This document shows, in pieces, positions 23,869-31,328 of a DNA stretch of 51,079 nucleotides (the stretch's first letter is position 1; each line of letters opens with the position of its first letter). This stretch comes from Gammaproteobacteria bacterium (GTDB lineage: Bacteria > Pseudomonadota > Gammaproteobacteria > Pseudomonadales > Azotimanducaceae). The position numbers and the translations under genes are program-made. The notes beneath the pieces were generated by a model. That model did no database searches, had not been told where the DNA came from, and saw only the letters and a program-made list of their open reading frames with translations. The DNA is taken from NCBI GenBank assembly GCA_028824555.1, contig JAPPDJ010000181.1:1-51079 (forward strand), read 5' to 3'.

Positions 23869-25176
23869 CTATTGGCTGGTGGGTTCGCCGAGACTGTCGA
23901 GGAAGGCTTCGTCGGCGTCGAAGCCGGACTCGCCTTCGTTGTCCTCGGCTTCTTCCGGCAACGCGAGTTCGAGCTCTTCGAGATAGATGCGCTTCAAGAT
24001 GCGCCGCAGTTGCTGATATTGGTCATCCACCGTGCCCTGCAAGCGCAGGGTCTGGTTTTCGAGTTCGATCGTGTGTGGGGAGATCTCTGCCTCAGCGGAC
24101 ATGCCGAGCTCTTGCAGCACTTCGGAGTGCAGCTTCGCCTCGGCGCGGTCGCCCACCGCAGAGACGGAAAGCGTAGCGCCGGCGATGATGCCGGTGGCAC
24201 CACCATAGCGCGCGACATCGGAGTCGCTGGCCTGGGCGATGATGCCGCCGGCGAGGGCCGCGGCGCCGAGCAGGGTCTTGCGCTTAGCCTTGTCGGTGAC
24301 GCGGCGATAGGCGATGGCCTCGTCGTAGGTGGCGGCGCGCCATTCCTGATAGGACTCGCTCATCTCGGCGTGGAAGTTGTCGAAGTATTCGTCGAGGGTG
24401 TCGATGAAGAGGTATTCCCGTTCGCGCACCTGACGCACCCGTCCGAGCATGGGGTCGTCTTCCGCCGGTAGCCGGCGCAGGTCCCAACTGCCGGACTTGG
24501 AGGCTTCGACGTAGCTCTCGAAGGCGTCCGGGGAGAAGTCCCGGGCGAAGCGCATCTCGGCGGTGGTGCGGATGCGGCGGACGTCGTCGCGGCTTAAGGT
24601 CTGGTAGACGGCGAGCATGTCGTCCGCCAGTTGCCGATAGGTGGCCTGGAACGGGTCGATGCCCGGCGGGATGCCCTCCTCGTACGCGTATTTGCTGGCG
24701 AGGGTGAGGTAGTTGCGCTCGAACCAGACGACGCCGCGAGCGTCGGTCACCACCACGTCCAGTTCCATGCGCTCGCCGTCGGAGTGGGCGATGCTGCCGG
24801 CGACCACCACATCCACGGCAAAGGTCTCGCGCGGTGCAACCCGGACCGCGCCCCAGTTGCCGGTGGATTGCAGGAGGTTCTTGGCGAAGAAGGCCATGTA
24901 GTTGGCCTCGGCGCGACGCACTTCCGGGTTGATGTTGCGCTCCACGCGCTCGTCGAACGACTCGGGCACGTTGGAGTCGAACACCGAGACGCCCACATCG
25001 AGCAGCATGTCCTCGGCGATGCCGGCATGAACCTGCTGCGGCGGCGACAGATCGACCACCCGCACCGTCTTGCTCATGCACCCGGCAAGGCCAACCGTCG
25101 CCGCCAATACCAGCGCCAGTCGAAGCACGCCGCGCACCCTATGTGGGGTTCGGATGTCCATGCGCGTAGCTTGCAT
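23869..25176 (-). CDS. Putative outer-membrane lipoprotein, first gene of the tight operon
   Basis: A 435-aa predicted lipoprotein: hydrophobic signal then lipobox TVGLAGC followed by MSKTVRVVDLSPPQQVHAGI. The mature part has a domain with VDVVVAGSIAHSDGERMELDVVVTDARGVVWFERNY, like lipoproteins that compare or bind extracytoplasmic ligands. A glycine-rich hydrophobic stretch (LLGAAALAGGIIAQASDSD) follows, and then a helical, acidic C-terminus. I do not recognise a named family. Of three in-frame ATGs I prefer 25176 because AGGGCGG precedes it at normal spacing. It leads a run of closely spaced genes reaching at least to the vWA pair; its promoter must lie in the repeat-rich region upstream. 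Confidence 0.75.
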   Translation of the reverse strand: MQATRMDIRTPHRVRGVLRLALVLAATVGLAGCMSKTVRVVDLSPPQQVHAGIAEDMLLDVGVSVFDSNVPESFDERVERNINPEVRRAEANYMAFFAKNLLQSTGNWGAVRVAPRETFAVDVVVAGSIAHSDGERMELDVVVTDARGVVWFERNYLTLASKYAYEEGIPPGIDPFQATYRQLADDMLAVYQTLSRDDVRRIRTTAEMRFARDFSPDAFESYVEASKSGSWDLRRLPAEDDPMLGRVRQVREREYLFIDTLDEYFDNFHAEMSESYQEWRAATYDEAIAYRRVTDKAKRKTLLGAAALAGGIIAQASDSDVARYGGATGIIAGATLSVSAVGDRAEAKLHSEVLQELGMSAEAEISPHTIELENQTLRLQGTVDDQYQQLRRILKRIYLEELELALPEEAEDNEGESGFDADEAFLDSLGEPTSQ

Positions 25177-25701
25177 CAAATCCGCCCTCATTTGGCAATC
25201 CTAGCAGTCCGCTGGGCACAGCAATCTCTGATGGAAATCGGTCCTGGTCGCTCGTACGCCTCTAGGCGTGCCGTGCCGGCGCGGCCCAAGGCGCGCTCGC
25301 GCGGATGTGGCTCGAAGCCGAGTCCACACCAACGTGCCGGCCGGATGGCGCGGTCCCACACGCCACTCGAAGTGAGGGGCCATGCACGCTCCTCCCACCG
25401 AAGGCGAAGCAACCACGGGCCGGACGCTGCAACCAGCCCCCTCTCCGCGAGACGGGCCTGTCGGTGACGTGGAAGCTGCGCTGTACCCTGCGCGTAGGCC
25501 CGGAGTTGCCAAGCGACCACCGCGCCCTTCGGGGTGCGCTAGTGCGCGAACAAGGCGGGCCTTCGGAGGGAAGGCATCCTGCCTTCCATGCGCGCCTCTG
25601 GCGCGCCGACGGCGACTTGCAACAAGAAGGCGCCTATCGGCGCCAGGCAAGGCAGAATGCCTTCCCTGCAAAGGCCCGCCCATCACAAATCCGACGGGCT
25701 C
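25177..25701. repeat. Gene-free region with repeat family C (copy 1) and family A (copy 2)
   Basis: These 525 bp hold no supported gene. Family C covers about 25340-25490; its reverse complement matches about 27735-27870 with substitutions (shared blocks GACAGGCCCGT, TGGTTGCTTCGCCTTCG, GGAGCGTGCATGGCCC, GCGTGTGGGACCGCGCCATC). Family A copy 2 covers 25565-25669: outer arms GGAGGGAAGGCATCCTGCCT / AGGCAAGGCAGAATGCCTTC and inner hairpins GCGCGCCTCTGGCGCGC and GGCGCCTATCGGCGCC, in the reverse order to copy 1 at 4241-4344. The promoter of the operon starting at 25176 probably lies at the left end. Confidence 0.75.
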
Positions 25702-27579
25702 CTAACGCCCTTCCTTGTAACGCCTCAGCTCTTCCCAAAGTGCCTCGCGCAGCTCCGGGTCCGTCTCCGCCATGGCCGCCTCGCGGATCTGCCTTGCCAC
25801 CACATCGTCGTCCCTCGCGTCGGGAACGTCTGGCGGCGTCGGCGCGGCGGGGGGCGCCGGCGTTGCATTGGTGTCGCCGGGGCGCACGTCGCCGACTTCG
25901 CGGCCACCGGCGCGGGAGGCGCCGCCGCCGGAGTTGCTGCGGGAACCTGCTGCGTCTTCCATTTGACCGGTGCCGGTCTGGCCGGATGCCTGCGGCGAGG
26001 GGCGGTTGGCTGCGCGTTCGTTGGCCCGTGCCACCAGCACGCCGCGTTCGTCGAGGATGCGGCTGTCGAACACCTCGAGGGCTGCACGCAGTTCGCCATC
26101 GCCACCCTTGGCGGCGCCGCCTTCGCCATCGGGACGGCCTTGTTGCGCCTGACCGCCCTGGCCTCTCCGGGTGCCGGTTCCATCGGGGTCGCCGGCGCGG
26201 CTGGAAGCGGAATCGCCGCCTTGGCCGTTGCCGGCGTCGGCCACCTTCTCGCCGCCGCCGCCTTCCGCTCCGCCTGATCGTTCGTCGTCACCACCGCCGG
26301 GAAGCTCGGTGCCCGTCTCCCAGCCATCGTCGGCGCCACCGGTGGCATCGGGACGGTCGCCAGCGCCCGATGTTTCGTCTTCGCCACCGGTTCCCGCCAC
26401 GGACTCCCCATCGGCATCGCCGCCAGCTTCGTCCTCTTCACCGGGCCTGCCGCCTGCTTGCGCCTGTTCATCCTCGCCATCGCCGCCGGCTTCGGGGCGC
26501 TCGCCAGGACCACCGGCAACCTGTTCCTCATCGCCCTCGCCGTCGCCATCGTCCGGGCGGTCTTCCGAGCCCGCCGCGACCTGCTCTCCCTCCATGCCGG
26601 CGGCGTCTTCCTCGTCGTCGCCGCCCGGGCGTTGCTCGGTGCCGTCTTGACCGGCCACCTCGTCGCCGTCCTGGCCTTCCTCTTCCTCTTCGTCGCCTTC
26701 ACTGCCGGCCGCTTCGTCTTCACCTTCCACACCTGGCCTCGACTCCTCCCCGGGTGCCTGCGCCACAGCGCTTTCGCCGGGGAGGCCCCCGCCTTCCTCG
26801 TCGGTGTTTTCGCCGTCCGCGCCCGCCGCGCCGGCAACTTCACCGCCGGCAGTTTGCGGCCGATCTGTGCCCTGTTGCTCCGAGTCGTCCTGTGCGCCAC
26901 CTTGCTGGGAATCCTCGCCCGGCCTCTGTACGGTTGCCGCTTCCGGCATCCCGCCGGCGTCGCTTGACGACTCGCTACCTTGCGCATCGCCTTCCTGCTC
27001 AGCCTCCTGACCGGGGCGCTGGTCGCCGGGTTCGCTGGATGCGGATTCGTTGCCTTGTTGCCGGTCGCCTTGCTGCTCGTCCTGTTCGTCCTGCTCGCCA
27101 GGGCGCTGGGGCGGTCGGGGCATCTGCGGCATCCCTCCCTCGGCCTCGGTTTCGCTCTCGTCCTGCCGCGACTGGCTGGAAGAGTCGCTGCTCGGTCGGG
27201 AATCGGTCGGCATCGACGGCGGCGTCGGCATCCTCGGCGCGGATGGCTGCGACGCCGATGGCGGCGAGGGCATGGTTCGCGACGGCATGGACTGCGACGA
27301 CGGGGATGAAGGCGACGACTGCGAGGACGGCGAGGAGGGCGAGGGAGTTGAAGGGCTCTGGGGGGAGCGCTGCTGCGTCTGGGTTTGGCTGGGCGAGGAG
27401 CGCGAAGGCGTGGACGGCATCTGGCTCGCCGACGGCATCTGCGGCATTTGTGGCATTTGCGGCATCGGCGGCGTGATTGGCGATTGGCAGGCCGAGACCG
27501 CCAATGCACAGCCAAGCACGACGGCCGCCGAGTGCAGCAAACGAATTCGGTTCCCCGGGAGGCTCGCTCGGATTCTCAT
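25702..27579 (-). CDS. Very acidic low-complexity lipoprotein
   Basis: A 625-aa predicted lipoprotein: signal LLHSAAVVLGCALAVSAC, lipobox AVSAC, then QSPITPPMPQMPQMPQMPSA. About 150 residues of Ser/Pro/Gln-rich sequence are followed by about 300 residues dominated by Glu, Asp, Gly and Gln (for example GDEEEEEGQDGDEVAGQDG), clearly disordered and highly negative. The last about 130 residues become ordinary: ELRAALEVFDSRILDERGVL and, at the end, DDDVVARQIREAAMAETDPE then LREALWEELRRYKEGR. A long acidic tether to the outer membrane or a cation-binding surface protein is plausible; the function is unknown. The ATG at 27579 has GAGGAG seven bases upstream. The gene sits between inverted copies of repeat family C. 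Confidence 0.8.
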   Translation of the reverse strand: MRIRASLPGNRIRLLHSAAVVLGCALAVSACQSPITPPMPQMPQMPQMPSASQMPSTPSRSSPSQTQTQQRSPQSPSTPSPSSPSSQSSPSSPSSQSMPSRTMPSPPSASQPSAPRMPTPPSMPTDSRPSSDSSSQSRQDESETEAEGGMPQMPRPPQRPGEQDEQDEQQGDRQQGNESASSEPGDQRPGQEAEQEGDAQGSESSSDAGGMPEAATVQRPGEDSQQGGAQDDSEQQGTDRPQTAGGEVAGAAGADGENTDEEGGGLPGESAVAQAPGEESRPGVEGEDEAAGSEGDEEEEEGQDGDEVAGQDGTEQRPGGDDEEDAAGMEGEQVAAGSEDRPDDGDGEGDEEQVAGGPGERPEAGGDGEDEQAQAGGRPGEEDEAGGDADGESVAGTGGEDETSGAGDRPDATGGADDGWETGTELPGGGDDERSGGAEGGGGEKVADAGNGQGGDSASSRAGDPDGTGTRRGQGGQAQQGRPDGEGGAAKGGDGELRAALEVFDSRILDERGVLVARANERAANRPSPQASGQTGTGQMEDAAGSRSNSGGGASRAGGREVGDVRPGDTNATPAPPAAPTPPDVPDARDDDVVARQIREAAMAETDPELREALWEELRRYKEGR

Positions 27580-28072
27580 CGCGACTCCTCGACTCATCGA
27601 CGGTTCCCGCTCGACTCCTTTCACAGTCGGCGTCCAACCCACAACACCATCATATTGCATTCGACGCCGATGCCCGCCACAGGTTCCACGGCTATGGAGC
27701 AACGTGTTCTGGCGGCGCATGGCACAAGGGGAAGCCTTCCACGCTACCGACAGGCCCGTTCCGCGGGGAGGAGGCTGGCGGCATGTTGGGCCCTTGGTTG
27801 CTTCGCCTTCGGCGCGAGGAGCGTGCATGGCCCACACTTCGAATGGCGTGTGGGACCGCGCCATCCGCGCCGCCAAACCCCTCGCTAACGCTCGGGGTCT
27901 GGCCCCAGCCCCCACCTAGCCAACAGCTTTGCGTCGCCAGAACGTCACTTCGTGAACTTCTACGACGCGAAGCTCTTGGTCGGCACGTTGGTGGCAACTC
28001 GGCTTCGCGGCGCTATCTTTGAAAATCAACGCCTTACGAAATCTGTTCCATGCGAGTCGCTTGGGCAATCTC
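27580..28072. repeat. Gene-free region with repeat family C, copy 2
   Basis: These 493 bp hold no supported gene. About 27735-27870 is the inverted counterpart of 25340-25490. The adjoining block 27869-27909 (GCGCCGCCAAACCCCTCGCT...GGTCTGGCCCCAGC) contains the hairpin AACCCCTCGC/GCTCGGGGT and recurs at 50338-50380. The promoter of the acidic lipoprotein gene is expected near 27600-27700, where the sequence is locally AT-richer (ACAACACCATCATATTGC). Confidence 0.65.
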
Positions 28073-29437
28073 CTACGCGTCGGTCGCAACCTCCGGCGTT
28101 GCGGGAACATCGCCCGCGTCGACACCGTCGCTCTCGTCCGCGGCGGATGCAGGTTCCCGTTCCGACGGCGCATCGAAATACTCGAACTCGAACACGATGC
28201 GGATATCGTCGCTTGGGTGGGGCCCTTCCTCCGTGAAGACGGGTCGGTAGCGCGCCCGCCGCGCCGCCCGGCGCACCCGGAAGTCCATCTTGCCCTCCGG
28301 CTCGGAGCGCAGCGTGTCGATGCGTCCCACCTGGCCGTTCTGGCCTACATCCACCGATAGCTCCACGACACCCCTGCGGGGCGGGCCCGTGGCGCCTTCC
28401 GGCCGTTTCGGCGGCCGGGGCAGGGGCAGATAGAGCGGAGTTGCTTGGCCGAACAGCACCCGGCGCAATCCGGGCTCGTCGTCCAGCAATTCCCACGCGC
28501 GGCCATAGAGTGCCTCCGCCCGCCCTTGCTTCTCGAACATGATGAACCAGTCGCCGAGTTCGAGCATGGCGCCGGCGATGTGGGTCGGCTGCGCATCGGG
28601 ATGCTCGCGCACGGCGTTGACCACCTCGATCAGCGCCCGTTCGCCGCGTCCGAAGGCATTCACCGCCACCGTGCTTGCCCAGCGTTGATCCCGCGAGAAC
28701 GCCGCCCGAGGCGCTTCGACGGCGTTGACATAGCCGGGTGGAAACCGCTCCGCTCGATAGGTGGCGGCAATGCCGCGCAGGGCGCGCAACCGGGCACCGC
28801 TGGCGCGGCCCTCGGCGCGAGCGACCTTTTCGGCATGTTCAAAGAGGCCCCGGGCCGAGAAGATGTCGTAGGTGGTGAGATACCAATCCGCCAAGGTAAA
28901 CATGCCGGGCAGAAGTTCCGGGCTGGTGGCGCCGTGACTGCGCAGCAGGATGTCGTAGGCGTACTCATGCCGGGCGTTGGCGGCGGCATAGTCGCCAGTG
29001 GTGGCGTGCACCGCCGCCTCGCGATAGATGACCTCCACCTGGTCCGGGTGGTGCAACCCGCGATTCACCCGCATCACCTGCACTGCACGCTCGTAAGCGC
29101 CCAAGGCGCCGCTGGACTCCCCCACTTGCGCCAACGCGTCGCCAAGCGCCACCAAGGGCTCGGCGAGTGCCATGTCGTAGCGGTGCGAACGCCGCTCGAT
29201 GGTGTCGATGGCCGACTCGGCGGCGTCGATCGCGAGCAGGAACTCACGCGCGTCCAGGAGCGATTGTGCGCGTTCCTGGTCGGCCTCCGCTGCCGCGGTC
29301 AGCGGTGCGATGGCCCAGGCAAGGCAAGCGAATGCGTACGCAGCCGCACGACGGCTGCGGCGTTTCGCGATGCGAGCGACTGGCGGCCGGTTCCAGCCGC
29401 CGGTCTGGCCCCACCGGCTGAAGGCTCCGCGGCACAT
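28073..29437 (-). CDS. Secreted TPR protein with TonB-like C-terminal domain
   Basis: A protein of about 454 aa. A basic N-terminus (RIAKRRSRRAAAY) and hydrophobic signal ending PLTAAAEA precede TPR-like helices (about 55-300; repeats around ESSGALGAYERAVQVM, TGDYAAANARHEYAYDI and QGRAEALYGRAWELL). The end has the TonB-C pattern: RRGVVELSVDVGQNGQVGRI, then RVRRAARRARYRPVFTEEG, a strand-turn-strand with the conserved G and the arginine-rich helix followed by YRP. Such domains contact TonB boxes or act as periplasmic adaptors. It carries no TonB-type N-terminal membrane anchor beyond the signal. It has the same orientation as the vWA/ExbB-like cluster and may belong to the same system. Start uncertain: the ATG at 29437 leaves a long n-region. 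Confidence 0.75.
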   Translation of the reverse strand: MCRGAFSRWGQTGGWNRPPVARIAKRRSRRAAAYAFACLAWAIAPLTAAAEADQERAQSLLDAREFLLAIDAAESAIDTIERRSHRYDMALAEPLVALGDALAQVGESSGALGAYERAVQVMRVNRGLHHPDQVEVIYREAAVHATTGDYAAANARHEYAYDILLRSHGATSPELLPGMFTLADWYLTTYDIFSARGLFEHAEKVARAEGRASGARLRALRGIAATYRAERFPPGYVNAVEAPRAAFSRDQRWASTVAVNAFGRGERALIEVVNAVREHPDAQPTHIAGAMLELGDWFIMFEKQGRAEALYGRAWELLDDEPGLRRVLFGQATPLYLPLPRPPKRPEGATGPPRRGVVELSVDVGQNGQVGRIDTLRSEPEGKMDFRVRRAARRARYRPVFTEEGPHPSDDIRIVFEFEYFDAPSEREPASAADESDGVDAGDVPATPEVATDA

Positions 29438-29639
29438 GTCGTAGGCGTCTCGCAAGGGTCTGGGGCCGGGGCATCCGGCACTTGCTGCGAGTGTCTGCGG
29501 CGCGAACCGGACAGTCAAGGCTTATCCGTCGTGGAACTCACCGCTTCCGGTCTGTAGGGAAACGCTTGAAATGCGTCGCGTGCGGCCTCATATTGCCGGC
29601 AAGGGGAGGTCAGTTTCGCGTTGCACCGAGGATGCGGAC

Positions 29640-30245
29640 ATGGCACTGCCCCAAGAGCTTCAGGACTGGTTCATCCCCTTGAGCGAGGGTCGGCTGACGC
29701 TGGCCGAGGCGCGTGGGGAACTCGCCGCCATCGGCTTTCCCCAAGACGCCATCCCGCTGATCGTCCAGCTCGTGGAAAACCCGAAATACGACCTTCCCGG
29801 CGTCGAGCTGTTCGACGGCGCCGCTGACCTCGACACCCACGACAACATCCACATCCTTCTCGGCCGCGGTCTCCTGCCGAAGGACGAAGCATTCGTGCTC
29901 GGCTTCACCATGGGCTCGACGAACCGCGTCGGCGCCGTTGAGGAAAAGCTCTACGAGCTCTTCAGCCGCTACCTCTACCCCCGCGACTACCGCTTCTCCG
30001 CCGAGGACTTCGCGGTCTATCGCGACGCCCTGCGCCTCGGCCAGATTTCCCGCTGCGAACCGTTGCACCGCGTCGACTACGAGTCCCTGATGCCGCTCGA
30101 CCTCGCCTCCGCCCGCCGCAAGGCCGGCATCGAAGTGGACCTACTCCGCGCCTCCTACCGCATCGAAATGCGCCGCTACCCACACGCGCCAGAGAGCCGC
30201 CGGCTGCTTGCAGTTCGCGCAGCGAACTGCCGACGTGCGAGTTAG
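29640..30245 (+). CDS. Coq4-like protein with HDxxHx11E motif
   Basis: A 201-aa protein. LFDGAADLDTHDNIHILLGR then GLLPKDEAF contains HDNIH followed after exactly eleven residues by Glu, the zinc-binding HDxxHx11E motif that defines Coq4 of ubiquinone biosynthesis. The following region (GFTMGSTNRVG, then EEKLYELFSRYLYPRDYRF) is helical, as in Coq4, although overall similarity appears modest. It may therefore be a distant Coq4 relative acting on polyprenylated quinone precursors, or a different metalloprotein. The ATG at 29640 has GAGGA upstream. The last about 15 codons (LLAVRAANCRRAS) run through a family B palindrome (30210-30230), which also sets the stop. Confidence 0.7.
   Translation: MALPQELQDWFIPLSEGRLTLAEARGELAAIGFPQDAIPLIVQLVENPKYDLPGVELFDGAADLDTHDNIHILLGRGLLPKDEAFVLGFTMGSTNRVGAVEEKLYELFSRYLYPRDYRFSAEDFAVYRDALRLGQISRCEPLHRVDYESLMPLDLASARRKAGIEVDLLRASYRIEMRRYPHAPESRRLLAVRAANCRRAS
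30210..30230. repeat. Palindromic repeat family B, copy 3, inside a coding 3' end
   Basis: GCAGTTCGCGCAGCGAACTGC is identical to the copy at 5354-5374. It falls within the final codons of the Coq4-like gene and encodes AVRAANC, so insertion of the repeat has probably replaced or extended the original C-terminus. Confidence 0.75.
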
Positions 30246-30443
30246 GACGCGCTAGGAGGAAGCGCTGTAGGAAAGGCCACAAAACAAGCGAGCGGATGCG
30301 TTGGCCTCGAGTGTCGCCGTCCCTCCGAGGGCCCGCCCCAACCCCTGCCTCCTGGCACGCTGCGTGCGCCTAGCCACAGCGGCGTCTCGTCGCTCGCGCC
30401 ACGCGCATTCATGAGTGATCCGGGCTGGACTCTCGACTGAGCG

Positions 30444-31181
30444 TCATCCCCTGGCGACGTTTTGCCGCGTCGGAAAGGCAATGGTCCCCGCCATGCCCGG
30501 CTCCCGGTGGGCCTTGTCGGCGGCCTGCCAGTCTTTGCTCGCGAGCATGGAGCGGAGGGCGTCGAAGGATGGGTAGCGCACCAGCACGAAGTGTTCCCAC
30601 ACGTCGTCGCTGACCATCGCTTGGTCTGCGACCAAGGTCATCTCGACACGGCCGCCGAGGTCATGGATCAAGCGTGAGGCGACCTCGCCGTAACGGAGGA
30701 ACGACTCCCGACCCTCGTCGCCGCGGTAACGCAAAAGGTTGACGACGAAGATTTCGTCTTCTGATTGGCGGTGGACGTCCGCGAGCGGCGGCGGCTTCAC
30801 GGGCAATGGGCCAGCTCCGTGCGCGAAGGCGTAAAGGAGGCGTGCCGACAGACCCGCGGTGCGGTCGGCAATGGCCGCCTGGTAGGCGGGGCTGTCCTGC
30901 ATGTCGATCCATGCGGCGCGGCGTGGATAGTAGACGAGGACCACGCCGTCCCAGGCGCTCCCGGCCACGCTGCTGCCGGTGTACAAGGCGCGTCCGCCCC
31001 GGGCAGCGATCTCGGGGCCGGCGACGGCACCATAGCGGGCATAGCGCTCGCGGCCGCCGGGTTCGGCGTATTTCAGCAGGTTCACCATGACGATGGGGTC
31101 GTCGTCCCGCCGTGCGCGGAGCGCCGCGATGCTTTCTTGGCTCGGGTTCACAGCGCTTGTCGGGTTCGTCATGGGCTCCAT
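30444..31181 (-). CDS. Tandem DUF1330-type protein
   Basis: A 245-aa protein made of two DUF1330-like (dimeric alpha/beta-barrel) units. Each opens with a VNLL(K/R)Y strand: PIVMVNLLKYAEPGGRERYARYGAV at about 29-53 and EIFVVNLLRYRGDEGRESFLRYGEV at about 142-166. Each contains a GG(R) turn and a VLVRYPS/VLVYYPRR strand followed by the MxxSxxYQAA/ML-SKDWQAA helix. The fold is like ferredoxin-type monooxygenases and usually dimerises; here the two halves are fused. Substrate unknown. Two ATGs at 31181 and 31172 are possible. It is divergent from the purine nucleoside permease family gene. Confidence 0.83.
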   Translation of the reverse strand: MEPMTNPTSAVNPSQESIAALRARRDDDPIVMVNLLKYAEPGGRERYARYGAVAGPEIAARGGRALYTGSSVAGSAWDGVVLVYYPRRAAWIDMQDSPAYQAAIADRTAGLSARLLYAFAHGAGPLPVKPPPLADVHRQSEDEIFVVNLLRYRGDEGRESFLRYGEVASRLIHDLGGRVEMTLVADQAMVSDDVWEHFVLVRYPSFDALRSMLASKDWQAADKAHREPGMAGTIAFPTRQNVARG

Positions 31182-31328
31182 CCGGCCGGCTTGGCCCGTG
31201 CCGGCACGGCCACGTAAGATCGCGGCTGTTTGCCGGTGGGCACCACCATGATGACCGACGACCCCGACGCACGCCACAGTTCACGACACCGAGCCGCTGC
31301 TGGGTTGCGCTGGATGGAAAGCCTGCAC

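Noticed and set aside
13833-25176. Zorya or classical Tol-Pal/TonB system
   Set aside because: Only the ExbB/TolQ-type subunit is shared. There is no ZorB/TolR peptidoglycan-binding domain, Pal, TolB, helicase or TonB with an N-terminal anchor.
25305-27476. A 723-codon plus-strand frame rich in Arg and Pro
   Set aside because: It is the complement of the acidic low-complexity lipoprotein gene plus repeats; the minus strand has the signal peptide, lipobox and Shine-Dalgarno.
25177-28072. CRISPR array in the repeat-rich stretches
   Set aside because: Repeats are long, inverted and irregularly spaced, with no regular spacers and no cas genes.
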